Assembly (NCBI GenBank): GCA_046348685.1
Contig: JAXMDT010000009.1
Coordinates: forward strand, 19,129-83,128
From: JAXMDT01 sp046348685
GTDB taxonomy: Bacteria > Pseudomonadota > Alphaproteobacteria > Rickettsiales > UBA998
Length of the DNA: 64,000 nt
Reading direction: 5' to 3'
Shown: in pieces, positions 52,845 to 63,118 of the stretch
How the letters are laid out: each line of letters begins with the position of its first letter
Position numbering within the stretch: position 1 is the stretch's first letter
Translations under genes and position numbers: made by a program
The notes under the pieces: model-generated
Databases searched by the model: none
The model's input: the letters and a program-made list of their open reading frames with translations, nothing else
What the model was told of the DNA's origin: nothing

Positions 52845-54119
52845 CTAGTTCTCCACTTTTGAAAGCGGATTCATCAGCTTGTCGAGGTAACGCCCCTGAA
52901 ATAGCGAAATGCCCAACTCCTGTCCGTAATCCACCGCTTTACGGTTATCGCACCGCGAAAGAATAACGCGGTTGGGGCCGCATTGCTTAATTGCTTCGAG
53001 AATCTTCTGGTTTTCGCGGCTCTTCATATCGGCTGTAATGTTCGCATTCCATTGAAGCTTCAGCAGATCGAAACCTAGTTTTTCGCGGTCGATCATCCAG
53101 AAGGAAAGATCGCTTAGACCATCAAGGCAAACGCGGTATCCCAGTTTCTGAACGGTTTCGCGCGCTACTTTGAAGGCCCGTGTATCTTCGAAGACGTCCG
53201 ACACCTGAATTTCGATCACCACCGAGACTTTTACCGATGGTTTTACCGATGCATCGAATTCCAGAAACTGATCCGACATCAGCGTCTTAATGTTGAGATT
53301 GAGGCTTATCGGCAGCTCAAGGTAACGTGCCGGATTATGCTTAATAAGCTCCAACACACGCAGATCAAGGATTTCCGTCAGGTATTTAAACAGCCATTTG
53401 TTGCTGAGCAGATCAGTATCGACACGCAGCATGTTCCGCAGTTGGGAAATATTGATGTAAAGCTCATCGAATACGCGGCGCACCATCATATCCGGAATAG
53501 CAGCGCAGATCGGCTGGCGGCGCACAACACTGGAAAGATCCGCATTTTGAAGATCGCGTTCAATTGAAGCCAAACTGGACGCATTGAAAAATTTTGATGA
53601 ACCAGGTGAAACGGCGCGTTCTTTCTGCGCTTGCTTTACCTGACCGAGCAAATTTTGTATCTTTGATGGGCCAGCAGCGGCAGCCGCGCCTGTGGATTGG
53701 CGCGGACGCATGCCTTCAAGCATTTTGGCCTGGGCGAGATCTATTGCCTTTTGCATTCCGTCGCTAAGCACAAAGGCCGAGCTAAAAGCTTTATTTTCTT
53801 CCCCATCCGATGTGTAGGCAAGCGGATCGTCCATAAAAAGGTAACGCAACTGGAAAATAACTTTATCCAGCAATGCAGGCTGCAGGGCATAAGCTAAAAG
53901 AAAAATGGTCGAGTCCTTGCAGACAAAGACCGTGCATTCCTCCTGCTTCAGCAGGTCGCTGATCAAGTTGATGGCAATCTTAATCTGGTATTCGCTGCGG
54001 TAGTGTTCCAGCAAATCGGAGAACGCGAAATAGACACAGGTCCACTGCGCGGGATTTTGCCTGAGCGAGGTGAGCGTTTCCAGCAGCTTGGGCTCGGCGC
54101 CCGTTGTGATGACTTTCAT
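52845..54119 (-). CDS. Degenerate EAL-domain protein
   Basis: 424 residues from ATG 54119 (MKVITTGAEPKLLE); an upstream TTG is a weaker choice. The N-terminal 130 residues are mixed (RQNPAQWTCVYFAFSDLLEHYR). The C-terminal 250 residues follow the EAL fold: ISLNLNIKTLMSDQFLEFD, VVIEIQVSDVFEDTRAFKVARETVQKLGYRVCLDGL, FDLLKLQW and GISLFQGRYLDKLMNP. The initial EAL signature and key metal and base residues are absent, so cyclic-di-GMP hydrolysis is unlikely. The protein may act as a binding or scaffold protein. A poly-Ala/Gly/Ser linker (AAAAAGPSK) precedes the domain. Confidence 0.72.
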   Translation of the reverse strand: MKVITTGAEPKLLETLTSLRQNPAQWTCVYFAFSDLLEHYRSEYQIKIAINLISDLLKQEECTVFVCKDSTIFLLAYALQPALLDKVIFQLRYLFMDDPLAYTSDGEENKAFSSAFVLSDGMQKAIDLAQAKMLEGMRPRQSTGAAAAAGPSKIQNLLGQVKQAQKERAVSPGSSKFFNASSLASIERDLQNADLSSVVRRQPICAAIPDMMVRRVFDELYINISQLRNMLRVDTDLLSNKWLFKYLTEILDLRVLELIKHNPARYLELPISLNLNIKTLMSDQFLEFDASVKPSVKVSVVIEIQVSDVFEDTRAFKVARETVQKLGYRVCLDGLSDLSFWMIDREKLGFDLLKLQWNANITADMKSRENQKILEAIKQCGPNRVILSRCDNRKAVDYGQELGISLFQGRYLDKLMNPLSKVEN

Positions 54120-54221
54120 AGGTAACCGAAATAGTACTTCTGGATACTGTGGCAATTTCGGTGAGTACAGTCAACAAAACTCACAGTATAGCTCCCAGTA
54201 TTTTATTAATTATTATGAAGA

Positions 54222-56915
54222 TTATTCGCCCCGGACACCCCTGGTAGCTACAAATGCCTCTAGCGAACGCGTATCAAGTCCGATAACCGGATTATCCGCC
54301 GAGTCCTGAACAGTCATGACAACGCTGGGATATTCCGATGTAGACAAGGATGTCAGCTGAAATTGGAAGATAAGATTACTAATCCAGTTTGTGATATCCA
54401 CCTCGCCCCCGATGCGTCCGACCGCATTTCGGGTTGCAAGCAACACTTCATTTGTTTTTAACACCCCGTTATCCATGTAAACACTGCCCTCTGCCCGGTC
54501 GAACATGGTTTCGCTACGCAGCATGGATACTCGTGACGTATTCACAACATCCGCTACCGAGCGGACACTGGAGATTGCCTGAATAAGCCCCTGCAGGTCA
54601 AAACCAGAAAAAACAATACCGGCGCCTTTCATTACCGCATTAAGCTGGGCATTCTTAATCCAGCCATCAGCGTTCATGCCTGTCGTTGCAACCTGGCCGG
54701 AAATGTTCATGCGCCCACGAGCGGACGATACATCCGCCAGTGATTTCAGCATATCCTCTACCAGGATGTTATCGAGGTAGAATGAGCCTTGTAGAGAGTA
54801 AACGGAGCTTGCCTCCAGCGTACCTGAGAAACGCATTGCGCCGTTCCAAAGCGCGCCTTCCATGTTTTTGATCGTGAGTGTGCCATCATGGTTTTCGGCA
54901 TCGAACCTTAGATTATCCATCGTAAACGCGGGATGCACCGCACGCTGTACATTGATATTGATGAATCCGTTAAATCCTTTGAGGTAACTAAGGTCAATCG
55001 CGTCTTGCGACCAGACGGTCTGCCTGTTGCCGCGCGGAACATCCAGCTTGCGGAGATTCGTGCCAAGAAACGGCAGCAGGCTGAGTTTTGATATATCCAG
55101 CTTGATATCGACATTTGGCATGTTTCCAGTCTGCTCAAATCCAATGCTGCCGTTGATGCCAAGCTCACCCGCGGACAATGTCAGTGAATCAAAATTGATT
55201 TTTTTCGGAGCAATCGTTACCACCATGCTGGACTGCGATCCCTTAAAGGAGCCAAGCTCAAAATCATCAAAGTTCAATGTCAGGATAAATGTGCGCCGAA
55301 CCTGATTAAGCCAAGGCAACGTCCGGCTAGCATCAGAGAGTTGGTCCGAAACGTTAAATGATTGCGTGATAGGCGTAAAGAGACTGAAAAACGGGTCGAG
55401 GCGGAGCCCGTTGGTTTTCAGCGTTATTTCTACAGTTGGATATCCTTTTACGACTTGGGTCGTCATTCCGCCTGCCGCAAATAAATCTCCGGCTTGGAAC
55501 TTAAATTCGGATAACGTGCTGAGTTGATCCGAGAAAAATAAATTGGCTTTACCCCGAAAAGGCGCAGTCTTTTTAATGACTCCCTTCAAATTGGGGTAGC
55601 CAAGCCCGTCGATAAAGGCCGAAAAATCCTTACCATAAAACTCAATGCTGCCATCCAGATGGATTAAGCCCTCCTCGTTAGGCTTGAGAATACCGAATAG
55701 AATGGCCTGCGAATCCCCCGGCAGACGTACATAGGATTGGTTGACAACCAGCTCTCCATCTTCCAAAGATGCACTGAGCATGAAGTCATGTCCATCGGCT
55801 CCCAAGACTCTTGCTTTATCCCCCTTGATTTCGATTGTACCGCTAACATGCTCCGGTAACATCAGGGTCAACAGGTGATTAAGGCTATCTTTCTCCCGGC
55901 GGTCTGTTGAGTCTTTAAACACCTCAAATAAATCAAACTGGCTAAAATGCAGATCAAGCGCATAAGCCTGGTTTGCACCGTACGACATGGCAAGCGTACC
56001 TTTACCTACTGATGATTTAGCCAGCTCCATATCAGCGAATTCAATATTCGCTTTGCCATCAAGCATTTTAGTCTTCATTTGCAGTTTGACAGGTAACGGC
56101 GTCTGGAGCGCATCAACACTTTTCATATGATTGGATGCCATTAGCCGGGCAAACCAAGGAATAATATCTTTCGATTCCACGGATAATGTCCCGTCCACCG
56201 CAAGCTGGCCTGACGTCTTTCCGAGATTACCATCATATTTCATGACGGTGCCTTCCTCGCTGTACTCAAATGTACCGCTGGTGGCAAAATTCTTAACATC
56301 TTCAAGGGATTTCAGTTGAAAGACGCTGCTGAGTCTAGCAGGCTTTCCAAACAAAGTGGCGGACACATCAATGGACGAATCTTCCTCAGTCCCCCCTAGT
56401 TTCACATCGGCCGCTATGTCTTTAATTTCATAGGCTTGATTTTTCTGCGCATTGGTATTGGTAATCAGGCCGCCGGTAATTGCCATCACGGTAGAATCCT
56501 GCCTCAGGATACCGGGCATGGAAGCATTATCGATAAAACTGTAATTCGTAGTGCCGTCCGCAAAACTCTCAAGCTCGACGACGGGATGGATAATTTCCGC
56601 GCCGCGCACAATAATGTTTCCTTTAAGCAGGTCTATAATGCCGAGGCGGAAAACCATCTGGTCAACCAAGAGCAGACGATCGCTGGAAGCGTTAGGATTA
56701 TTAGAGATGGAAAACTGCCGAATGGTCAGGCGCGGCGAAGGAAAAACACTAACTTCAACGCCTGCGACAGATGCGGGATAGGAAGTGATGCGCGTAGCTT
56801 CCTGCGTGAGCTCAGCAGCGAACTTATTTTCATCAATCAGCATGGACGGTATGACCGTCAAAGCGATCAGCAGTACAGCAAAAATGGAAAGCGAAATAAT
56901 CAGTACTTTTTTCAT
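54222..56915 (-). CDS. AsmA-family protein
   Basis: 897 residues. N-terminal membrane anchor (VLIISLSIFAVLLIALTVIPSMLI, residues 4-27) then a long periplasmic region of beta repeats, beginning with the AsmA start (PASVAGVEVSVFPSPRLTIRQFSISNNP). The C-terminal region (about 660-870) has the AsmA_2/DUF3971-like segment (GFNGFININVQRAVHPAFTMDNLRFDAENHDGTLTIKNMEGALWNGAMRFSG) typical of the family. These proteins bridge the periplasm and are implicated in lipid transport to the outer membrane. The stop lies 66 bases from the EAL-like start. Confidence 0.88.
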   Translation of the reverse strand: MKKVLIISLSIFAVLLIALTVIPSMLIDENKFAAELTQEATRITSYPASVAGVEVSVFPSPRLTIRQFSISNNPNASSDRLLLVDQMVFRLGIIDLLKGNIIVRGAEIIHPVVELESFADGTTNYSFIDNASMPGILRQDSTVMAITGGLITNTNAQKNQAYEIKDIAADVKLGGTEEDSSIDVSATLFGKPARLSSVFQLKSLEDVKNFATSGTFEYSEEGTVMKYDGNLGKTSGQLAVDGTLSVESKDIIPWFARLMASNHMKSVDALQTPLPVKLQMKTKMLDGKANIEFADMELAKSSVGKGTLAMSYGANQAYALDLHFSQFDLFEVFKDSTDRREKDSLNHLLTLMLPEHVSGTIEIKGDKARVLGADGHDFMLSASLEDGELVVNQSYVRLPGDSQAILFGILKPNEEGLIHLDGSIEFYGKDFSAFIDGLGYPNLKGVIKKTAPFRGKANLFFSDQLSTLSEFKFQAGDLFAAGGMTTQVVKGYPTVEITLKTNGLRLDPFFSLFTPITQSFNVSDQLSDASRTLPWLNQVRRTFILTLNFDDFELGSFKGSQSSMVVTIAPKKINFDSLTLSAGELGINGSIGFEQTGNMPNVDIKLDISKLSLLPFLGTNLRKLDVPRGNRQTVWSQDAIDLSYLKGFNGFININVQRAVHPAFTMDNLRFDAENHDGTLTIKNMEGALWNGAMRFSGTLEASSVYSLQGSFYLDNILVEDMLKSLADVSSARGRMNISGQVATTGMNADGWIKNAQLNAVMKGAGIVFSGFDLQGLIQAISSVRSVADVVNTSRVSMLRSETMFDRAEGSVYMDNGVLKTNEVLLATRNAVGRIGGEVDITNWISNLIFQFQLTSLSTSEYPSVVMTVQDSADNPVIGLDTRSLEAFVATRGVRGE

Positions 56916-56934
56916 TCTGTCATTCTACCATTTT

Positions 56935-58596
56935 CTACACCTGATGCACATGCACTTCTAAAACAGGACGCTTGCCTAGTTCATTCTGGATGCGCTTGCG
57001 CACGGCGCTACGAACCTTTTCTTTAATGTGGTTAATTGTCGGCTTTTTGCCAATCGTTTCGATAACTTTTACCACATCGTCCGCCAGCGCATGGCGCAGG
57101 GACTCATCCTCGTTCGGATCAAGGCTACCCGGTGCCGTGATTTCCGGCGACGAAAGAATACGCCAATTTTTATCAAGCACGAAGGAGATGGTGATATTAC
57201 CCTCTTCGCGCAGTTTTCTGCGAAAGCGTATAACAGGGCTATTCACAGCAATCATCGAAACACCGTCCATGGCGATATAGCCGGAATGCACTTCATCGAT
57301 AATCATTGGCTTTTCAGGATCAAGATGGATGACGGCTCCATTACGGCCAATCACCACTTCCGGTACGCCAAGCGACCTGGCAAACGCCGCGTGTTCATGA
57401 ATATGCGCGGTTTCTCCATGCACCGGCACTGCAATATGCGGTTTAACCATCTCATACATGCGCTTCAGCTCACCGCGCGCCGGATGCCCTGAGGCGTGGA
57501 TATCCGCATCGCGATCCGTAATAATCGTCCCACCCTGCTTTATAATCTGATTCGTCAGCCAGCGCACGCGCGTTTCATTGCCGGGAATTACGCGCGACGA
57601 AAAGATCACGGTATCACCTGTCGCCATTCGCAAGGTTGGATGCGTCATAGCCACGATCTGCGCCAATGCAGCACGCGGCTCGCCCTGGCAGCCCGTGCAA
57701 AGCACCAGCACTTCATTTCTAGGCAGGCCAGCCGCCTGCTTATCGGTCATTACCGGTTTGATATCCGTCAGGTAGCCGCTTGATTGAGCCGCATCCAGCA
57801 TCCGCCAGAGCGACCTCCCGGCCAGGACAACCTGTCGGCCAGCATCCTCCGCCGCACGCAGAATAGATTCGACTCGCGCAATGTTAGAGGCAAAGGTTGT
57901 AATAAACACTCGTTCTTTTTGTTCGGAGATTTCCTTAGCCAGTGCTTTCCGCACGTCTCCTTCGGACGCAGATTCCCCCTCGACGAAAACATTCGTGGAA
58001 TCACACACCATCGCTAGAACGCCGTTTTTACCATAACGCTTCAGGGCGTCTTCATCCGTCACGGCGCCGACCATGGGATTAGGATCAAGCTTCCAATCCC
58101 CCGTATGCATAATCACGCCGCGCTCTGTCTCTATCGCAATGGCTTGCATTTCCGGAATGGAATGCGTCACCGTGATCAGATCGAGCTTGAAAGGGCCAAG
58201 CTCAAGCTTTGATCCCACCTTCAATTCATGAATGGGGATAGAACCAACAATACCCTCGCCCATCATCTTATGACGAAGTACAGATGCCGTAAATGGCGTT
58301 GCATAGACAGGGCATTGCAATTCATCCCAGAGATATGTTACGGCGCCAAGGTGGTCCTCGTGTGCATGAGTCAGCACTAATCCCAGCAAGTCTTCGCGAT
58401 GTTCAACAATGAATTCGATATCCGGCAGCAGCACTTCAATGCCTGGTAGATAATCATCGGCAAAGCCAATGCCGAGATCGACCATCAGCCATTTACCGTT
58501 AAGATGATAGAGATTGAGATTCATACCGATCTCGTTCGATCCTCCTAAAGGAACGAAGAGCAATTCGTTGTGGTATTCTCGTAAGCGGTCGGTCAT
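56935..58596 (-). CDS. rnj: Ribonuclease J
   Basis: 553 residues, family size. RNase J is a metallo-beta-lactamase RNase with 5'-exo and endonuclease activity. The metal site HAHEDH is at 77-82, followed by MHTGDWKLD (about 166-174) and the beta-CASP region with the HASGHPARGEL loop (about 365-375) and VPVHGETAHIHEHA; the C-terminal domain (about 450-553) ends with KKPTINHIKEKVRSAVRKRIQNELGKRPVLEVHVHQV. Directly downstream of coaX (40 bases). A typical alphaproteobacterial gene order. Confidence 0.97.
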   Translation of the reverse strand: MTDRLREYHNELLFVPLGGSNEIGMNLNLYHLNGKWLMVDLGIGFADDYLPGIEVLLPDIEFIVEHREDLLGLVLTHAHEDHLGAVTYLWDELQCPVYATPFTASVLRHKMMGEGIVGSIPIHELKVGSKLELGPFKLDLITVTHSIPEMQAIAIETERGVIMHTGDWKLDPNPMVGAVTDEDALKRYGKNGVLAMVCDSTNVFVEGESASEGDVRKALAKEISEQKERVFITTFASNIARVESILRAAEDAGRQVVLAGRSLWRMLDAAQSSGYLTDIKPVMTDKQAAGLPRNEVLVLCTGCQGEPRAALAQIVAMTHPTLRMATGDTVIFSSRVIPGNETRVRWLTNQIIKQGGTIITDRDADIHASGHPARGELKRMYEMVKPHIAVPVHGETAHIHEHAAFARSLGVPEVVIGRNGAVIHLDPEKPMIIDEVHSGYIAMDGVSMIAVNSPVIRFRRKLREEGNITISFVLDKNWRILSSPEITAPGSLDPNEDESLRHALADDVVKVIETIGKKPTINHIKEKVRSAVRKRIQNELGKRPVLEVHVHQV

Positions 58597-58635
58597 CAGG
58601 CTCCCAGCCAGTCCCGTGTGTGCTGGCGACGGGGA

Positions 58636-59403
58636 TTAACTATTAATCTTATATATAGTATGCAGCCCGAAGATTGTAAGATCTTCTTCTGTTTCGTCAA
58701 TCACTTCCGATGCTTTGGCATAAAGTGTTGCAAGCCCGCCGGTTGCAACGACCTTCATCGGCTTGCCGTATTCCGCCTTAATTCGCGTGGCTATGCCGTC
58801 GATAAGGCTGACATAACCGAAAAACATCCCTGATTCCATTGCGCCGACTGTCGTCGTACCAATAACCTTATCGGGCCTGCGAATGCGGATGCCGGGAAGC
58901 TTAGCAGCCGCGCGGCGCAGCGCATCAAGGGAAAGATGCACGCCAGGCGCTATTACCCCGCCGCAATAATTACCATCGCTGTCCACGACATCAAATGTCG
59001 TTGCCGTGCCAAAATCCACAACGATACACGATTGTTTATAGCGCCGCCAGGCTTCCACTGCATTAACCAGGCGGTCAGCACCTACTTCCTGCGGGCGATC
59101 GATTTTGATCTCAATATTCAATTTTACATCGGGGCTACCGACCAGAAGCGCCTGCACGCCGAAATAACGCTGACACAGCGTTAAGATTTCATATTGAGTT
59201 TCGGGTACGACGGTCGCGACAATGGCCGCATGTATCAAACGTTTGTTAACGCCATGCTCTTCCAGTAGCTGACGCAGCCACACCCAATATTCATCGCTGG
59301 TGCGGCCGGCGATCGTCGAAATACGCCAATGCCCGACGAGATTATCTTCATCAAACAAGGCAAACACAGTATTCGTATTTCCAACGTCGATAGCCAGTAA
59401 CAT
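58636..59403 (-). CDS. coaX: Type III pantothenate kinase
   Basis: 255 residues. CoaX phosphorylates pantothenate, the first step of coenzyme A synthesis. DVGNTNTVFALFDEDNLVGHWRIST is the N-terminal ATP-site motif (about 5-29); GADRLVNAVEAW (about 104-115), DFGTATTFDVVDSDGNYCGGVIAPGV (about 128-153) and KVIGTTTVGAMESGMFFGY are the remaining signatures. Part of the nuo-birA-coaX-rnj run; 10 bases separate it from birA. Confidence 0.97.
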   Translation of the reverse strand: MLLAIDVGNTNTVFALFDEDNLVGHWRISTIAGRTSDEYWVWLRQLLEEHGVNKRLIHAAIVATVVPETQYEILTLCQRYFGVQALLVGSPDVKLNIEIKIDRPQEVGADRLVNAVEAWRRYKQSCIVVDFGTATTFDVVDSDGNYCGGVIAPGVHLSLDALRRAAAKLPGIRIRRPDKVIGTTTVGAMESGMFFGYVSLIDGIATRIKAEYGKPMKVVATGGLATLYAKASEVIDETEEDLTIFGLHTIYKINS

Positions 59404-59413
59404 AGTTACTTAC

Positions 59414-60175
59414 CTACGCTTCAGTGACATCGCCCGCCATCACCGGCAGGATGACGCCTTTTTGGTCGAGCAGCAAATGTCCCGTTACATCGATACCCGT
59501 AAAAACCCCACTGATTTCGCCGCGGGGGGTAGCAATGGAAATTTTCTTACCGAGATTATACGCATGTTGCTGCCATTCCTTCTGCATGGAGCTGAATCCC
59601 TCTGCGATCCAACGGTCATAACGCTCCATAAAGCAGGAAAGGAAGCGCGACAGTACGATCTTGGCGCTCACAATCTCTATGCCATTTGCCTTAAGACAAG
59701 TAGCGGGATACATCACATCGCGAGGATAGTCCTCAATATTGATGCCTATTCCGACGGTCAGCCAGTTCTGCCTGCTCTCATCGGCAAACATTTCAAGCAG
59801 GATGCCTCCCACTTTTTTTCCTTTGAGCAGAATATCGTTCGGCCACTTAAGTGTAAGATCGGGATCGGTTTCCAGCATCGGCAGGATGGCGTCATGTACT
59901 GCCAGGGCGGTGACGAACGAGAGCTGAGGCCAATTGGCTTCCTTGGTCGTCGGTTTCAGCAGGATCGAAACGAAAAGATTGCCTTCTTCTGAAACCCAGC
60001 TACGCCCCATGCGGCCACGTCCTGCCGTTTGCTTCTTTGCCCAGAGCACCGCCCCTTCTGCGCCGCCGCCTAGCGCCAGACGCTTTGCTTCTTCATTTGT
60101 GCTGTCCACCTCATCGTAAGAGAGCAGGTGGTATAATTCGATGAGTCGTGGTTTTTCTTCGCTCACGGTAACCAT
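59414..60175 (-). CDS. birA: Biotin-[acetyl-CoA-carboxylase] ligase
   Basis: 253 residues from ATG 60175 (MVTVSEEKPRLI); the longer frame reaching 60250 runs into nuoN. Catalytic domain only, with no N-terminal repressor helix-turn-helix. Motifs: EVDSTNEEAKRL, KKQTAGRGRMGRSWVSEEGNLFVSILL (biotinyl-AMP loop GRGRxGR), LKWPNDILLKGKKVGGILLEM and VGIGINI. It overlaps nuoN by 13 bases, so co-expression with complex I genes is likely, as is usual in alphaproteobacteria. Confidence 0.96.
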   Translation of the reverse strand: MVTVSEEKPRLIELYHLLSYDEVDSTNEEAKRLALGGGAEGAVLWAKKQTAGRGRMGRSWVSEEGNLFVSILLKPTTKEANWPQLSFVTALAVHDAILPMLETDPDLTLKWPNDILLKGKKVGGILLEMFADESRQNWLTVGIGINIEDYPRDVMYPATCLKANGIEIVSAKIVLSRFLSCFMERYDRWIAEGFSSMQKEWQQHAYNLGKKISIATPRGEISGVFTGIDVTGHLLLDQKGVILPVMAGDVTEA

Positions 60176-61620
60176 GATTCCACTGCATCTTCCACGGGTG
60201 AGATAATACTGGAAGGATAAAACACGAATAATACATTGAATGCAATGCAAAGCGAAATAACGGCGCGGATGCCCGCAGGCGCAACCAGCTCAAGCCCCGT
60301 GCCGGAATCATCGAAATACATAATCTTGACGATTTTGAGATAGTAGAAGCATGAGATTACGCTGCACAGCACACCTATAACAGCAAGCGGAACCAATCCT
60401 GCTTGCACCGCGGCGAGAAATACATACATTTTCCCAAAAAAGCCGGCAAGCGGCGGGATACCTGCCATTGAAAACATAAAGATACCAAGGGCCAGTGCAA
60501 ATTTTGGCTCCGTACGGGAAATGCCTGCAAGGTCGTAAATAGATTCGACCGCTTCGCCGCCACGCTGCATGAGAAGGACAAGCGCAAACGTGCCGACATT
60601 CATAAACATATAGATGGCCAGATAAACTACGACCGATTTCATGCCCTCGGGCGAACCGGCGGCAACGCCAACCAGTGCAAAACCCATATGGCCAATAGAG
60701 CTGTAAGCGAGCAGGCGCTTTATATTTTTTTGCGTGATGGCACCAAGCGCGCCAACCAGCATGGAGGCTACAGAAACCGCAATGATAATCTGCTGCCAGG
60801 CATCGGTAACCGGCGCGAAGGCGTCCATCGTCACCCGCACCAAAAGAAGCATGGCCGCGATTTTAGGCGCACCGGCAAAGAAAGCTGTCACCGGAGTTGG
60901 CGCACCTTCATAGACATCCGGCGTCCACATATGAAACGGCACCGCAGAGAGTTTGAAGCAGAAACCGACAAGCACCAGCACGATCCCCACCGTTGCACCA
61001 ATCGGCGGCATAGCAGGATGGGTATTCTGTGCAAGGGCTGTCGCAATGTCCGGAAAATGCGTTGTGCCTGTAAATCCATAGACGAGCGAAATACCGAACA
61101 GCAGCATGCCGGATGCAAGTGAACTTAGCACAAAATATTTAAGCCCTGCCTCGGTTGATCGCACATCATCGCGGGCGAAGGCCGCCAGAACATATAAGGA
61201 TAGACTCATAGCCTCAACGCCGAGATATAGCGCCAGAAGATCGTTAGCCGATACCATCAGCATCATGCCGAATACGGCAAATAGGAATAAAACCGGAAAC
61301 TCAAACCGCTTGTTCTCATCTCGGGAAAGCCACGGCATCGCAATGATCAAGGTGAGTAGCGCGGCGAGCGCAACCAGCCCCTTGCCAAGCGTGGTAAACG
61401 AGTCATGGATAAACATATGCATGAATTCGAGTCGCCCATCCGGAAGATTCAGGATAAGCAGGTAGCAGGTAATGCCCAGTACTACACCGGCAGCCGAAAT
61501 AATGGGTGTGCACATTTTTTCGGCTGTAAATACGCCAAGCATTAACAAGACAATGGCAGACAGAATAACGAAAATCTCCGGCAGCAGGATCGCTATATCT
61601 TTGAGCACTAACGGTTCCAT
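60163..61620 (-). CDS. nuoN: NADH-quinone oxidoreductase subunit N
   Basis: 485 residues, about 14 hydrophobic segments, a proton-channel antiporter subunit. Key marks include LSLYVLAAFARDDVRSTEAGLKYFVLSSLASGMLLFGISLVYG, KLSAVPFHMWTPDVYEGAPTPVTAFFAGAPK, KRLLAYSSIGHMGF and FSMAGIPPLAGFFGKMYVF. Conserved Lys in KYF and KR and the His/Glu helices are present. The last gene of the nuo operon as usual, one base after nuoM. Confidence 0.98.
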   Translation of the reverse strand: MEPLVLKDIAILLPEIFVILSAIVLLMLGVFTAEKMCTPIISAAGVVLGITCYLLILNLPDGRLEFMHMFIHDSFTTLGKGLVALAALLTLIIAMPWLSRDENKRFEFPVLFLFAVFGMMLMVSANDLLALYLGVEAMSLSLYVLAAFARDDVRSTEAGLKYFVLSSLASGMLLFGISLVYGFTGTTHFPDIATALAQNTHPAMPPIGATVGIVLVLVGFCFKLSAVPFHMWTPDVYEGAPTPVTAFFAGAPKIAAMLLLVRVTMDAFAPVTDAWQQIIIAVSVASMLVGALGAITQKNIKRLLAYSSIGHMGFALVGVAAGSPEGMKSVVVYLAIYMFMNVGTFALVLLMQRGGEAVESIYDLAGISRTEPKFALALGIFMFSMAGIPPLAGFFGKMYVFLAAVQAGLVPLAVIGVLCSVISCFYYLKIVKIMYFDDSGTGLELVAPAGIRAVISLCIAFNVLFVFYPSSIISPVEDAVESWLP

Positions 61621-61621
61621 C

Positions 61622-63118
61622 CTACTTTTCCTCTGCGTGTTTCTCGATATGCGTGATCAAAGCTTTCACCGGACTATCCAGCACATCGAAGAAGGGTGTT
61701 GGATAGATTCCCATCCAGATAACAATAGCAATCAGCGGCAGAAAGATGAGCTTTTCACGCTTATCCAGGTCCGTAATGGCTTTCAGGTCACTACGCGTCA
61801 GGTCTCCGAAGACGACCCGTCGATAAAGCCAGAGCGCGTAAGCAGCACCGAGTACCATACCGGTAGCCGCCAGTAGAGCAAATGTTTTGCTGGCCTGGAA
61901 AGTGCCAACAATAACAAGGAATTCCCCGACGAATCCTGACGTACCCGGCAATCCGACCGATGCCATTGTAAACAGCATGAAAACGAATGCATATTTTGGC
62001 ATCCGGTTGACAAGGCCGCCATAACGGGCGATTTCGCGCGTGTGCATTCTATCATAAATAACGCCGACACAAAGAAAGAGCGCTCCGGAGACGACACCGT
62101 GGCTGATCATCTGGATGAGCGCGCCCTCGATTCCCTGCTGGGTGAGCGAGAACAAACCGAGCGTGACAAAACCCATGTGCGCGACGGAGGAGTAAGCAAT
62201 CAGCTTTTTCATATCTTCCTGCATCAACGCCACTAGTGACGTATAGATTACGGCAATAACGCTGAGCCAGAAAACGAGCGGTGTAAAATAAACTGAAGCG
62301 TCAGGGAGCATCGGCATCGAAAAGCGGAGATAGCCGTAAGCGCCCATTTTCAACAAAACGCCTGCCAGAATCACAGAACCTGCCGTTGGCGCCTGAACAT
62401 GCGCGTCGGGCAGCCAGGTATGCACCGGCCACATCGGTACTTTCACGGCGAATGAAGCAAACATCGCCAGCCACAGCCATTTCTGTACGTCAATGGGCAG
62501 CGTAGCCGCCTTATGCATCAATACCGGCATCTCCATCGTGCCGAAGGTGAAATAAAGATAAAGAATGGCAACAAGGAAAAGCACGGATCCTGCCAGCGTA
62601 TAAAGGAAGAATTTATAGGCCGCATAAACACGGTTCTGGCCGCCCCATACCCCGATAATGAGATACATTGGTATCAGCATTCCTTCGAAAAACAGATAAA
62701 ACAGCAATGAATCAAGCGCGGTGAAAACACCGATCAGGAAAGCTTCCAGCACCAGAAAGCATATCATATATTCGCGAACGCGGTTTTCGATTGCTTCCCA
62801 GCTCGCCAATATGCAGATCGGCATGAGCAGCGTTGTCAGCAGAATCATGAATAATGAAATGCCGTCGATGCCAAGGTAATACTGAATTGCACCACCCTCA
62901 AACCATGAAAGTTTCTCAACAAACTGGAATCCGCTGGCGTTATTATCAAAACTGATCCAGAGCCACAGCGACAGGCCGAACGTTACGATCGTCACCCAAA
63001 GCGCCATTGTGCGTGCGTTATGGTCGGCGGTTTCATTGCGCCCATTGACGAAAAGATAAATAAAGCCAGCACCCGCGAGCGGCAACAGCATGAGAACACT
63101 GAGAATGCCCATACTCAT
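61622..63118 (-). CDS. nuoM: NADH-quinone oxidoreductase subunit M
   Basis: 498 residues, about 14 transmembrane helices. Marks: YYLGIDGISLFMILLTTLLMPICILASW, FYLFFEGMLIPMYLIIGVWGGQNRVYAAYKFFLYTLAGS (conserved Glu and Lys), AVKVPMWPVHTWLPDAHVQAPTAGSVILAGVLLKMGAYGYLRF and KKLIAYSSVAHMGFVTLGLF. It overlaps nuoL's stop by 4 bases (ATGA-type). Confidence 0.98.
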   Translation of the reverse strand: MSMGILSVLMLLPLAGAGFIYLFVNGRNETADHNARTMALWVTIVTFGLSLWLWISFDNNASGFQFVEKLSWFEGGAIQYYLGIDGISLFMILLTTLLMPICILASWEAIENRVREYMICFLVLEAFLIGVFTALDSLLFYLFFEGMLIPMYLIIGVWGGQNRVYAAYKFFLYTLAGSVLFLVAILYLYFTFGTMEMPVLMHKAATLPIDVQKWLWLAMFASFAVKVPMWPVHTWLPDAHVQAPTAGSVILAGVLLKMGAYGYLRFSMPMLPDASVYFTPLVFWLSVIAVIYTSLVALMQEDMKKLIAYSSVAHMGFVTLGLFSLTQQGIEGALIQMISHGVVSGALFLCVGVIYDRMHTREIARYGGLVNRMPKYAFVFMLFTMASVGLPGTSGFVGEFLVIVGTFQASKTFALLAATGMVLGAAYALWLYRRVVFGDLTRSDLKAITDLDKREKLIFLPLIAIVIWMGIYPTPFFDVLDSPVKALITHIEKHAEEK